From Chromobacterium phragmitis (GTDB taxonomy: Bacteria > Pseudomonadota > Gammaproteobacteria > Burkholderiales > Chromobacteriaceae), in NCBI RefSeq assembly GCF_003325475.1, contig NZ_CP029495.1, forward strand, positions 1,736,001 to 1,800,000: a stretch of DNA of 64,000 nucleotides, written 5' to 3'. The position numbers and the translations under genes were made by a program. Below, in pieces: positions 31,233 through 40,005 of this stretch (position 1 is its first letter; every line of letters starts with the position of its first letter). The notes under the pieces are model-generated. The model ran no database searches and was not told where the DNA came from. It saw nothing but the letters and a program-made list of their open reading frames with translations.

Positions 31233-31964
31233 TTATTGTTGCGGGCCGAACACGTCGCGCCAGCCGGTGTAGGCGGTGACCGAGGCCACCGGAATCCACA
31301 GCAGCAGGCCCAGACCCAGCGGCAGCAGCGCCAGCACGCAGCTGACCATCAGCACCAGGCTGACCACCAGCAGCGGCAGCCAGTTGCGCAGGCCGGCCTT
31401 CAGGCCGGTGCGCAGCGCCGGCCAGGGATTGAGGCGGCTCAGCGCCACCAGCGCCGGGGCGAACCAGTAAGCCATGCCCAACAGCGCGCCGCCCACGCCG
31501 GCGACGATGACCAGCAACGCGACCGCGCCGGCGCCGATGCCGGTGTCGGAGATGCTGCCCTTGCCCAGCAGCGCCGTCATCAGCCCGCCGGACGCGCCCA
31601 GCGCCACCCCGGCGACGATGATTGCCAGCATCAGGCCGATCAGCATCGCGCCCAGCAGCAGCAGCGGGCCGGGCATCTGGCGGAAGGCGGCGAACAGGTC
31701 GGCCAGTTCCAGCTCCTCGCCGCGCTCGGACTTGGCGGCGGCCAGCACGAAGCTGGCGGCGAACACCGGGCCGATCAGCGCGCTGGCGAGATCGCCGAGG
31801 AGGGGGATGATGCTGAGGCCGATCTGGATCAGGATGTAGACCAGGGTCAGCAGCACCCAGGTCAGCGGCTGCAGACGGACGATCTGGAACGCCTCCACGA
31901 ACCAGCGCCAGCCGCGTCCGGCGGCGACTTTGCGGGGGATGGGGAGGCTGTTGGGGTCTTGCAT
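31233..31964 (-). CDS. BPSS1780-family integral membrane protein
   Basis: 243 aa with six or so hydrophobic helices. The N-terminal VAAGRGWRWFVEAFQIVRLQPLTW is the recognisable start of the family, common in Betaproteobacteria and of unknown function. It stands alone, convergent with the O-methyltransferase. Confidence 0.8.
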   Translation of the reverse strand: MQDPNSLPIPRKVAAGRGWRWFVEAFQIVRLQPLTWVLLTLVYILIQIGLSIIPLLGDLASALIGPVFAASFVLAAAKSERGEELELADLFAAFRQMPGPLLLLGAMLIGLMLAIIVAGVALGASGGLMTALLGKGSISDTGIGAGAVALLVIVAGVGGALLGMAYWFAPALVALSRLNPWPALRTGLKAGLRNWLPLLVVSLVLMVSCVLALLPLGLGLLLWIPVASVTAYTGWRDVFGPQQ

Positions 31965-32075
31965 GGGGTTCTCCGTGGGCGCGCCGGGGCGCGGAATGTT
32001 GTTTGATTATGCCTTTGGATTGGCGTTGAGCAACGGGTATGCTTGATTGTACTCAATTCGCGGCGCGGCGGCCGG

Positions 32076-32105
32076 TTGCCGGGAAAGGCCTAAATCGGCG
32101 ATAAT
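32076..32105 (+). promoter_or_regulatory. Candidate sigma70 promoter for tkt
   Basis: TTGCCG, an 18-base spacer and GATAAT, about 100 bases upstream of the tkt start. Found by eye; not tested. Confidence 0.45.
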
Positions 32106-32203
32106 CTTGCGGTTTTGCGACGGCGTGCCCCTGTCGCCAGCAGCATCGAGCGCGAGGGATGAACCGTCGTTCCGGTTCCCAATAGTCTTGAGGTTTTACC
32201 TGC

Positions 32204-34192
32204 ATGGTTACCCGCACCGAGCTTGCCAACGCCATTCGCTTCCTCTCCATGGACGCTGTGGAAAAAGCCAAATCCGGCCACCCGGGCGCCCCGATGGGCA
32301 TGGCTGACATCGCCGAAGTCCTGTGGCGCGATCATCTGAAGCACAACCCGGCCAATCCGGCCTGGGCCGATCGCGACCGCTTCGTCCTCTCCAACGGCCA
32401 CGGCTCGATGCTGATTTACAGCCTGCTGCATCTGACCGGCTACGATCTCTCCATCGACGACCTCAAGAACTTCCGCCAGCTGCACTCCAAGACGCCGGGC
32501 CACCCGGAATACGGTTACGCGCCGGGCGTGGAAACCACCACCGGCCCGCTGGGCCAGGGCATCACCAACGCCGTGGGCATGGCGATGGCCGAGAAGATGC
32601 TGGCCACCCAATTCAACCGCGACGGCCACGACATCGTCAACCACCACACCTACGCCTTCCTGGGCGACGGCTGCCTGATGGAAGGCATCAGCCACGAGGC
32701 CTGCTCGCTGGCCGGCACCTGGGGCCTGAACAAGCTGATCGCCTTCTGGGACGACAACGGCATCTCCATCGACGGCCACGTCGAAGGCTGGTTCAGCGAT
32801 GACACCCCGGCCCGCTTCGAAGCCTACGGCTGGCAGGTGATCCGCAACGTCAACGGCCACGATCCGGCCGAGATCTCCACCGCCATCGCCACCGCCAAGA
32901 AGAGCGCCGACAAGCCGACGCTGATCTGCTGCCGCACCACCATCGGCTTCGGCGCGCCCACCAAGCAGGGCAGCCACGACTGCCACGGCGCGCCGCTGGG
33001 CGCGGCTGAAATCGCCGCCGCGCGCGAAGGCCTGAAGTGGCCGCACGCGCCGTTCGAAATCCCGTCCGAGATCTACGCCGAATGGAGCGCCCGCGACCAG
33101 GGCGCCGTCGCCGAGATCGAATGGAACAAGCGCTTCGACGCCTACCGCGCCGCCCACCCGCAACTGGCCGCCGAGTTCGAGCGCCGCATGGCGGGCGAGC
33201 TGCCGGCCGGCTGGGCCGAAGCCCAGGCCGCAGCCGTCGCCAAGATCGCCGACGCCGCCCAGACCGTGGCCACCCGCAAGGCCAGCCAGATCGCCCTGGA
33301 AGCGTTCTCCCCGTCCCTGCCCGAGTTCGTCGGCGGCTCCGCCGACCTGACCGGCTCCAACCTGACCAATTGGTCCGGCAGCAAGTGGATCGACGGCGAA
33401 GGCAACGGCAACTACATCAGCTACGGCGTGCGCGAGTTCGGCATGGCCGCCATCATCAACGGCATGACGCTGCACGGTGGCCTGCGCCCGTACGGCGGCA
33501 CCTTCCTGATGTTCAGCGAATACGCCCGCAACGCGCTGCGCATGGCCTCGCTGATGAAGATCAACCCGATCTTCGTGTTCACCCACGATTCGATCGGCCT
33601 GGGCGAAGACGGCCCGACCCACCAGCCGGTGGAGCAGACCGCCACCCTGCGCTACATCCCCAACCACCACACCTGGCGTCCGTGCGACACCACGGAAACC
33701 GCGGTGGCCTGGGCGCACGCGATCGAGCAGAAGCACACCCCGTCCAGCCTGGTGCTGAGCCGGCAGAACCTGCCTTTCGTCGCCCGCGACGAGGCGCAAG
33801 TGGCCGCCATCAAGAAGGGCGGCTACGTGCTGCGCGACGCCGCCAACGCCCGCGCGGTGCTGATCGCCACCGGCTCCGAGGTCGAGCTGGCGCTGAAGGC
33901 GCAGGAAACCCTGGCCGCCGAAGGCGTGCCGGTGCGCGTGGTGTCCATGCCGTGCACCAATGTGTTCGACGCCCAGGACAAGGCCTGGCAGCAGAGCGTG
34001 CTGCCGGCGGGCCTGCCGCGCGTGGCGGTGGAGGCCGGCCATCCGGACTTCTGGCGCAAGTACGTGGGCCTGGAAGGCGACGTGGTGGGCATGGCCACCT
34101 TTGGCGAATCCGCTCCGGCCGGCCAGCTGTTCAAGGAATTCGGCTTCACCGTGGAAAACGTGGTCGCCAAGATCCGCGCCGTTCTGCGTTAA
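32204..34192 (+). CDS. tkt: Transketolase
   Basis: 662 aa, thiamine-diphosphate enzyme that moves two-carbon ketol units in the pentose phosphate and Calvin-type pathways. Seen: SGHPGAPMGMADIAEVLW near residue 25, TGPLGQGITNAVGMA, the TPP motif GDGCLMEGISHEA ending at WDDNGISIDGH (about 155-190), and the pyrimidine domain SADLTGSNLTNWSGS. GLGEDGPTHQPVEQ lies near 470. First gene of the tkt-gap-pgk-fba cluster, with its own terminator. Confidence 0.97.
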   Translation: MVTRTELANAIRFLSMDAVEKAKSGHPGAPMGMADIAEVLWRDHLKHNPANPAWADRDRFVLSNGHGSMLIYSLLHLTGYDLSIDDLKNFRQLHSKTPGHPEYGYAPGVETTTGPLGQGITNAVGMAMAEKMLATQFNRDGHDIVNHHTYAFLGDGCLMEGISHEACSLAGTWGLNKLIAFWDDNGISIDGHVEGWFSDDTPARFEAYGWQVIRNVNGHDPAEISTAIATAKKSADKPTLICCRTTIGFGAPTKQGSHDCHGAPLGAAEIAAAREGLKWPHAPFEIPSEIYAEWSARDQGAVAEIEWNKRFDAYRAAHPQLAAEFERRMAGELPAGWAEAQAAAVAKIADAAQTVATRKASQIALEAFSPSLPEFVGGSADLTGSNLTNWSGSKWIDGEGNGNYISYGVREFGMAAIINGMTLHGGLRPYGGTFLMFSEYARNALRMASLMKINPIFVFTHDSIGLGEDGPTHQPVEQTATLRYIPNHHTWRPCDTTETAVAWAHAIEQKHTPSSLVLSRQNLPFVARDEAQVAAIKKGGYVLRDAANARAVLIATGSEVELALKAQETLAAEGVPVRVVSMPCTNVFDAQDKAWQQSVLPAGLPRVAVEAGHPDFWRKYVGLEGDVVGMATFGESAPAGQLFKEFGFTVENVVAKIRAVLR

Positions 34193-34203
34193 GAAACAAA
34201 CAG

Positions 34204-34237
34204 GCCGCCGGGGCGACTCGGCGGTCTTTTTTTGCCG
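34204..34237 (+). terminator. Terminator after tkt
   Basis: CCGCCG and CGGCGG pair around GGGCGACT, followed by a run of seven T's. Confidence 0.8.
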
Positions 34238-34242
34238 TGCCG

Positions 34243-34260
34243 TGTAGTGCCGGCACTACA
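34243..34260. promoter_or_regulatory. Perfect 18-bp palindrome between tkt terminator and gap
   Basis: TGTAGTGCCGGCACTACA is fully self-complementary and lies 26 bases before the gap start. The TGTAGT/ACTACA half-sites resemble the sites I recall for the sugar-phosphate regulator HexR, although its usual spacing is one base shorter. No hexR gene is in the window. Confidence 0.5.
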
Positions 34261-34286
34261 AGAAGCAGCCAGGAGAAGAAAGAAGC

Positions 34287-35297
34287 ATGACCATCCGCCT
34301 CGCCATCAACGGTTACGGCCGCATCGGCCGCCAAGTTCTGCGCGCCATCTACGAAAACAAGTTGCACGACGATTTCAAGGTGGTGGCGGTCAACGCCTCC
34401 GGCGACCTGAACATCAATGCCCACCTGACCCAATTCGACACCGTGCACGGCCGCTTCCCCGGCACCGTGGAGCAGGATGGCGAGCATCTGATCCTGAATG
34501 GCGACAAGATTCCGTTCTTCAGCACCCGCAATCCGGCCGAGCTGCCGTGGAAGGCGCTGGATGTCGATCTGGTGCTGGAATGCACCGGCGCCTTCACCAG
34601 CAAGGAAAAGTGCCAGGCGCATCTGGACGCCGGCGCCAAGAAGGTGCTGATTTCCGCGCCGGGCGGCGACGATGTCGACGCCACCATCGTCTACGGCGTC
34701 AACCACGACACGCTGACGCCGGAGATGACCGTGGTGTCCAACGCCAGCTGCACCACCAACTGCCTGGCGCCGGTGGCCAAGGCGCTGCACGACGCGATCG
34801 GCATCAAGAAGGGCCTGATGACCACCATTCACGCCTTCACCAACGATCAGGTGCTGACCGACGTCAAGCACAAGGACTTGCGCCGCGCCCGCTCCGCCAC
34901 CGACAACATGATCCCCACCAAGACCGGCGCGGCCAAGGCCGTCGGCCTGGTGCTGCCGGAACTGAAGGGCAAGCTGGATGGTTTCTCGGTGCGCGTGCCC
35001 ACCATCAACGTGTCGCTGGTGGACCTGACGTTCACCGCCATGCGCGATACCTGCAAGGACGAGATCAACGAGATCCTGCAAGGCGCGGCCAAGGGCAGCA
35101 TGAAGGGCATTCTGGGCTTCAACACCCTGCCACTGGTGTCCGGCGACTTCAACCACACCGAAGAGGCGTCCACCTTCGACGCCACGCTGACCAAGGTGAC
35201 CGGCGGCAATCTGGTGAAAGTGCTGGCCTGGTACGACAACGAGTGGGGCTTCAGCTGCCAGATGCTGCGCACCGCGCGCGCGATGTTCGGCCGCTGA
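34287..35297 (+). CDS. gap: Glyceraldehyde-3-phosphate dehydrogenase
   Basis: 336 aa. The Rossmann start is LAINGYGRIGRQVLRA and the catalytic Cys155 lies in SNASCTTNCLAP, with the phosphate-site LRRARSATDNMIPTKTGAAKAVGLVLPEL and C-terminal WYDNEWGFSCQM. At the position where NAD-specific enzymes have Asp after Asn (IND), this one has VNASGDL. That is expected to relax or reverse the preference towards NADP. It lies between the tkt terminator and pgk and has a palindrome in its leader. Confidence 0.95.
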   Translation: MTIRLAINGYGRIGRQVLRAIYENKLHDDFKVVAVNASGDLNINAHLTQFDTVHGRFPGTVEQDGEHLILNGDKIPFFSTRNPAELPWKALDVDLVLECTGAFTSKEKCQAHLDAGAKKVLISAPGGDDVDATIVYGVNHDTLTPEMTVVSNASCTTNCLAPVAKALHDAIGIKKGLMTTIHAFTNDQVLTDVKHKDLRRARSATDNMIPTKTGAAKAVGLVLPELKGKLDGFSVRVPTINVSLVDLTFTAMRDTCKDEINEILQGAAKGSMKGILGFNTLPLVSGDFNHTEEASTFDATLTKVTGGNLVKVLAWYDNEWGFSCQMLRTARAMFGR

Positions 35298-35547
35298 CGC
35301 GGGCGGGAAACGGCGGGGCGGACGGCTGCGTATGCCATTCGCCCTGTTGTTTTGTTACACGACGCGCGCAAGAAATTTGATTGGTGTTAAAGTGACGCCG
35401 CCGAATCGGCATACACTGCCGGATAGGGGTGATCGACGATGGCGGCGCCGCCAGCGGAAATTTTGCAACACCGCGAGCGTCGACGACGGCTTGATCGCCC
35501 ACGGTTTCGTCCCATCCCGTTCCGCATCCAACCGAGTGAGTGCAGCG

Positions 35548-36723
35548 ATGAAATTCAACAAACTCTCCGAACAGAATCTTTCCGGCAAGCGCGTGCTGAT
35601 CCGCGTGGACATGAACGTGCCGCTGAAAAACGGCGTGATCGGCGACGACACCCGCATCCGCGCCAGCCTGGCCACCATCCAACACTGTCTCAAGGCCGGC
35701 GCCGCGGTGATGCTGATGACCCACCTGGGCCGCCCGACCGAGGGCGAGCCGAAGCCGGAAGACAGCCTGGCGCCGGTGGTGGCCCGACTGTCAGAGCTGC
35801 TGGGCAAGCCGGTGCGCCTGATCGCCGACTTCCGCGCCGGCATCGAACTTGCCGCCGGCGAAGTGGCGATGCTGGAAAACATCCGCCTGAACAAGGGCGA
35901 AAAGAAGAACAACGAAGACCTGGGCCGCGCCTACGCCGCGCTGTGCGACGTGTTCGTCCACGACGCCTTCGGCACCGCGCACCGCGCCGAGGCTTCCACT
36001 CACGCCGTGGCCAAGTTCGCGCCGGTGGCCTGCGCCGGCCTGTTGCTGTCGGCCGAGCTCGACGCGCTCTCCAAGGCGCTGCAAGCGCCGGCCCGCCCGA
36101 TGGTGGCCATCGTCGCCGGCTCCAAGGTATCGACCAAGCTGACCATTCTGGAAGCGCTGGCCGACAAGGTGGACCAGCTGATCGTGGGCGGCGGCATCGC
36201 CAACACCTTCCTGCTGGCCGAAGGCAAGGCCATCGGCAAGTCCTTGGCCGAAGCCGATCTGGTGGAAGACGCCAAGCGCGTGATCGCCAAGATCCGCGCC
36301 CGCGGCGGCGACGTGCCGCTGCCGTCCGACGTGGTGTGCGCCAAGGAATTCGCCGAAACCGCCGCCGCGACCACCAAGAATGTGGCCGAAGTGGCCGCCG
36401 ACGACATGATCCTGGACATCGGCCCGGACTCCGCCAAGGAACTGGCCGCCATCATCGCCCAAGCCGGCACCGTGGTGTGGAACGGCCCGGTCGGCGTGTT
36501 CGAGTTCGACCCGTTCGGCAACGGCACCAAGACGCTGGCCCAGGCCATCGCCCAGTCCAAGGCGTTCTCGATCGCCGGCGGCGGCGACACGCTGGCGGCC
36601 ATCGCCAAGTACGGCATCACCGACGACATCAGCTACATCTCCACCGGCGGCGGCGCTTTCCTGGAGTTCCTGGAAGGCAAGGAACTGCCGGCGGTGGCCA
36701 TCCTGGCCGAGCGCGCGCACTAA
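35548..36723 (+). CDS. pgk: Phosphoglycerate kinase
   Basis: 391 aa, the usual bacterial length. It has VLIRVDMNVPLKNG (about 17-30), the substrate-binding THLGRPTEGEP, FVHDAFGTAHRAEAST, the nucleotide-side VAGSKVSTKL and the C-terminal SIAGGGDTLAAIAKYG and ISYISTGGGAFLEFLEGKELP. I use the ATG at 35548, where homologues begin; the longer upstream frame is not conserved. A perfect hairpin terminator follows, so it ends its transcript. Confidence 0.97.
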   Translation: MKFNKLSEQNLSGKRVLIRVDMNVPLKNGVIGDDTRIRASLATIQHCLKAGAAVMLMTHLGRPTEGEPKPEDSLAPVVARLSELLGKPVRLIADFRAGIELAAGEVAMLENIRLNKGEKKNNEDLGRAYAALCDVFVHDAFGTAHRAEASTHAVAKFAPVACAGLLLSAELDALSKALQAPARPMVAIVAGSKVSTKLTILEALADKVDQLIVGGGIANTFLLAEGKAIGKSLAEADLVEDAKRVIAKIRARGGDVPLPSDVVCAKEFAETAAATTKNVAEVAADDMILDIGPDSAKELAAIIAQAGTVVWNGPVGVFEFDPFGNGTKTLAQAIAQSKAFSIAGGGDTLAAIAKYGITDDISYISTGGGAFLEFLEGKELPAVAILAERAH

Positions 36724-36728
36724 GCGAC

Positions 36729-36762
36729 AAGGCCATGCCGGCAAGCCGGCATGGCCTTTTTC
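36729..36762 (+). terminator. Terminator after pgk
   Basis: AAGGCCATGCCGGC and GCCGGCATGGCCTT form a perfect 14-bp stem with an AA loop, followed by T's. Confidence 0.92.
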
Positions 36763-36835
36763 CCATGATGCGCCAGGGACAAGGCAAGCGGCATCGGAGA
36801 TAATGCCGGCCGTACCCATCACGCCAGGCACCAGA

Positions 36836-37666
36836 ATGAGACAGAATACGAGCGCGCTGCTGTTGGCGGCGCTGTTGCCGGTCCTGCTGGCTGGTTGCGG
36901 CAAGAAGCAAATGCCGACCGATGCCGCTATGCCGTCCGGGGTGGAAGCGAGCTCGCCGTCCGGGCAGTCCCGGATAGGAGGCCATGGCGAGGACGGCAGC
37001 GAGTTGCAGCGGCTGGTCGCCCGCAATTTGCGGCATCAGCTGGCGCTGGCGGTGCCGGCCGGACAAGTGGAGGCGCGCTGGCTGGCGGTCCGGACGGAAT
37101 GTCTGCGGTTGGGCTGTCTGCTGGAGGAGGCGGCTTACAGCCGCTACGACGACGAAGGCTACAACGGCGAGGCCCGCGTCAATGCTCGGTTGCCGCATGG
37201 GCAAGTGGAGCCCTATCTCGCTTTTCTGCGCAAGCAGGGCGTGTTGATGCGCCAGTCCAGCGAGCTGAACGCGCGCCGCCAGGAAATCGCCCAGCTGGAA
37301 CAGGATGTGCGCGACGGCGCCAAGACCGCCAGGGACGCGTCCGCCGGCAAGAGCGCCGTCCTGCGCCAGGGACTGGCGGAGGTGGCGCGGCTGCAGGCCG
37401 AGCAGGCGGCGATTTCGGCCGCGGTGTTGAATACCCAGCCGGTGTCGGTGGAGTTGGCGCCGGAGCGGCCCGGCATCTGGCAGCGCAGCGCGCAGATGTT
37501 GTGGCAGAGCGCGCAGGCGCTGTTGACGCTGTGCGGCCTTGTGCTGCCGTTCGCGGCCGCCGGCGCGGCGCTGTGGTGGCTGGCCCGCCGTTTCGGCAAA
37601 TCGCGGCGCGCGGCGGACGATAAGCGTAAGATTGAGGACGGAAACAGGGATACAAGCGGAAACTGA
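36836..37666 (+). CDS. DUF4349-type lipoprotein
   Basis: 276 aa. The lipobox LLAGC puts the acylated Cys at 21 when the ATG at 36836 is used (an in-frame start 33 bases upstream would disturb the signal). Then come a low-complexity linker, a beta-rich region (about 60-130), a coiled coil about 140-200 (ELNARRQEIAQLEQDVRDG, EVARLQAEQAAISAAV), and one TM segment about 225-250 followed by a basic tail. This layout matches DUF4349 proteins, whose role is unknown. It sits where pyk often lies in related gene orders. Confidence 0.72.
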   Translation: MRQNTSALLLAALLPVLLAGCGKKQMPTDAAMPSGVEASSPSGQSRIGGHGEDGSELQRLVARNLRHQLALAVPAGQVEARWLAVRTECLRLGCLLEEAAYSRYDDEGYNGEARVNARLPHGQVEPYLAFLRKQGVLMRQSSELNARRQEIAQLEQDVRDGAKTARDASAGKSAVLRQGLAEVARLQAEQAAISAAVLNTQPVSVELAPERPGIWQRSAQMLWQSAQALLTLCGLVLPFAAAGAALWWLARRFGKSRRAADDKRKIEDGNRDTSGN

Positions 37667-37675
37667 GGAGAAGAA

Positions 37676-38305
37676 ATGTCCTGGCAAACCTGGCTGTTGT
37701 TCGTCACCACCGTGTTTTTCGTCTCCGCCACGCCCGGCCCCAACATGCTGCTGGCGATGACCCACGGCATCCATTACGGCGTGCGCCGCACCCTGATGAC
37801 CTGTCTGGGGCTGATGAGCGCGCTGGGCCTGATCATGGCCGGCTCGGTGGCCGGCCTGGGCGCGCTGCTGGCCACGTCCGAGCTGCTGTTCTCCATCGTC
37901 AAGTACGCCGGCGCGCTGTATCTGGTGTACTTGGGCGTCAAAACCTGGCGCAGCCTGCCGCAGCCGGTGGCGGAGCTGGCCGAGGACGCCGGCGGCAAGC
38001 ATGGACCGTGGGCGCTGTTCCGCCGCGGCTTCCTGGTGGCGATGAGCAATCCCAAAGCCTTCATCTTCTTTACCGCGCTGTTCCCGCAATTCATGAACGC
38101 GCATCTGCCGGAAGCGCCGCAACTGGCCATTCTGGCGACCACCTTTTTTCTGATCGAGTCCTGCTGGCAGCTGACCTACGCCGGCAGCGGCGCGCGGCTG
38201 TCGCGCTGGTTGAACAGCGCGCGCCGGCTGCGCCTGGTCAACCGCTTCAGCGGCGGCGCATTCGTCGGCGCCGGCCTGTTGCTGACCGGCCTGACTCGTC
38301 AATAA
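37676..38305 (+). CDS. LysE/RhtB-family amino-acid exporter
   Basis: 209 aa with six hydrophobic helices. The family signature is VSATPGPNMLLAMTHGIHYGVRR near residue 15, with YLVYLGVKTWRSLP near 80 and RRGFLVAMSNPKAFIFFTALFPQF near 120. Such proteins export homoserine, threonine, lysine and related compounds. It begins 9 bases after the DUF4349 lipoprotein with GAGGAG as ribosome site, so they probably share a transcript, which ends at the hairpin at 38311. Confidence 0.9.
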   Translation: MSWQTWLLFVTTVFFVSATPGPNMLLAMTHGIHYGVRRTLMTCLGLMSALGLIMAGSVAGLGALLATSELLFSIVKYAGALYLVYLGVKTWRSLPQPVAELAEDAGGKHGPWALFRRGFLVAMSNPKAFIFFTALFPQFMNAHLPEAPQLAILATTFFLIESCWQLTYAGSGARLSRWLNSARRLRLVNRFSGGAFVGAGLLLTGLTRQ

Positions 38306-38310
38306 GCATC

Positions 38311-38345
38311 ACGGCTGCCGATTCGCCATCGTCAGCCGTTTTTTT
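38311..38345 (+). terminator. Terminator after the LysE-type gene
   Basis: ACGGCTG (38311-38317) pairs with CAGCCGT (38333-38339), followed by seven T's. Confidence 0.8.
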
Positions 38346-38388
38346 CGAACCGGCCCCGCCCGCCGCGGGGCTCTTGAGGGAGAGATTC

Positions 38389-39453
38389 ATGGCACTCGTT
38401 TCCATGCGCCAGCTGCTGGACCACGCGGCTGAATTCAGCTACGGCCTGCCGGCCTTCAACGTCAACAACCTGGAACAGATGCGCGCCATCATGGAAGCCG
38501 CCGACAAGGTGGACGCTCCGGTGATCGTGCAGGCCTCGGCCGGCGCCCGCAAGTATGCCGGCGCGCCTTTCCTGCGCCACATGATCCTGGCCGCGGTGGA
38601 AGAATTCCCGCATATCCCGGTGGTGATGCACCAGGATCACGGCACCAGCCCGGACGTGTGCCAGCGCTCCATCCAGCTGGGCTTCTCCTCGGTGATGATG
38701 GACGGCTCGCTGAAGTCCGACGGCAAGACCCCGGCCGACTACGACTACAATGTCGGCGTCACCCGCACCGTGGTCAACTTCGCCCACGCCTGCGGCGTGT
38801 CGGTGGAAGGCGAGATCGGCTGCCTGGGCAGCCTGGAAACCGGCATGGCCGGCGAGGAAGACGGCGTCGGCGCCGAAGGCGTGCTCGACCACAGCCAGCT
38901 GCTGACCGATCCGGAAGAAGCCGCCCGCTTCGTCAAGGACACCGGCGTGGACGCGCTGGCCATCGCCATCGGCACCAGCCACGGCGCCTACAAGTTCAGC
39001 AAGAAGCCTACCGGCGACGTGCTGCGCATCGACCGCATCAAGGAAATCCACGCCCGCATCCCCAACACCCACTTGGTGATGCACGGCTCCTCCAGCGTGC
39101 CGCAAGAATGGCTGGCCATCATCAACCAGTACGGCGGCGAGCTGGGAGAAACCTACGGCGTGCCGGTTGAGGAAATCGTGGAAGGCATCAAGCACGGCGT
39201 GCGCAAGGTGAACATCGACACCGACCTGCGCCTGGCCTCCACCGGCGCCATCCGCCAGTTCATGGCCAAGAACCCGGCCGAGTTCGATCCGCGCAAATAC
39301 CTGGCCAAGACCATCGAAGCGATGCGCGACGTCTGCATCGCGCGCTACGAGGCCTTCGGCGCAGCCGGCCAGGCCAGCAAGATCAAGGCGATCAACCTGG
39401 ATACCATGGCCAACCGCTACCTGAAGGGCGAGCTCGCGCAAATCGTGCGTTGA
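38389..39453 (+). CDS. fba: Fructose-bisphosphate aldolase, class II
   Basis: 354 aa zinc enzyme cleaving or forming fructose 1,6-bisphosphate. Seen: YGLPAFNVNNLEQMRAIMEAA near 18, the zinc His in VVMHQDHGTSP (about 84), SVMMDGSLKSDGKT, GVSVEGEIGCLGS, the second metal/phosphate His in IGTSHGAYKF and VMHGSSSVPQEW. KVNIDTDLRLASTGAIRQF lies near 280. This is the CbbA-like class IIB form common beside tkt-gap-pgk in Betaproteobacteria. A good ribosome site (GAGGGAGA) precedes it. Confidence 0.96.
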   Translation: MALVSMRQLLDHAAEFSYGLPAFNVNNLEQMRAIMEAADKVDAPVIVQASAGARKYAGAPFLRHMILAAVEEFPHIPVVMHQDHGTSPDVCQRSIQLGFSSVMMDGSLKSDGKTPADYDYNVGVTRTVVNFAHACGVSVEGEIGCLGSLETGMAGEEDGVGAEGVLDHSQLLTDPEEAARFVKDTGVDALAIAIGTSHGAYKFSKKPTGDVLRIDRIKEIHARIPNTHLVMHGSSSVPQEWLAIINQYGGELGETYGVPVEEIVEGIKHGVRKVNIDTDLRLASTGAIRQFMAKNPAEFDPRKYLAKTIEAMRDVCIARYEAFGAAGQASKIKAINLDTMANRYLKGELAQIVR

Positions 39454-39616
39454 GCGCCGGAAGACGATGACGGCAAGGGTTTGCAAACAGGATGTAAATG
39501 CGCTTGCAAGCCTTTGCTGGGGCAATGATAATTCATTTGTCATTTCAGGAATGGGATTGGTATGCCAATAAGGCCGCAACGGCTTGCGCGCGGCCAGCGG
39601 CGACACCGACTACCCG

Positions 39617-39643
39617 ACCCGCCTACCCGGCGGGTTTTTTTTT
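39617..39643 (+). terminator. Terminator between fba and moaD
   Basis: ACCCGCC and GGCGGGT pair around a 5-base loop, followed by nine T's. The rest of the 299-base gap (39454-39752) shows no gene. Confidence 0.8.
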
Positions 39644-39752
39644 GACCTGGAGCCCGAGCGCCGAAAAACGGACAAGGTTTGCGTGCCGGCATTGGCCGGC
39701 GGCGATGGTTTGCATACACTGCCGGTATTCGGAGCAGAATTTGGAGGGGCGC

Positions 39753-40004
39753 ATGAAACTGAACCTGCTGTATTTCGCCCGCTTGCGCGAGACGCTGGGC
39801 GTGGAGAGCGAGCAACTGGAGAGCGAAGCGGCGACGGTGGCCGAGCTGCTGGCCGAGCTGCGCCAGCGCGGCCAGGTCTGGACGCTGGAACTGGCGCCGA
39901 ACAAGGTGTTCCGCGTGGCGGTGAACCAGGAGATGGCCAGCCTGGAAACTTCGCTGGCCGACGGCGACGAAGTGGCGGTGTTCCCGCCGGTGACCGGGGG
40001 CTGA
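39753..40004 (+). CDS. moaD: Molybdopterin synthase small subunit MoaD
   Basis: 83 aa ubiquitin-like sulfur carrier. It begins MKLNLLYFARLRETLG and ends with the obligatory diglycine (VFPPVTGG), which is thiocarboxylated by MoeB. It supplies sulfur to MoaE for molybdopterin synthesis. Ribosome site GGAGGGG; moaE follows after one base. Confidence 0.95.
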   Translation: MKLNLLYFARLRETLGVESEQLESEAATVAELLAELRQRGQVWTLELAPNKVFRVAVNQEMASLETSLADGDEVAVFPPVTGG

Positions 40005-40005
40005 G

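Noticed and set aside
35298..35547. Upstream part of the pgk open frame as coding sequence
   Set aside because: No similarity to Pgk and no start signal; homologues begin at 35548. The 250-base gap is better read as leader.
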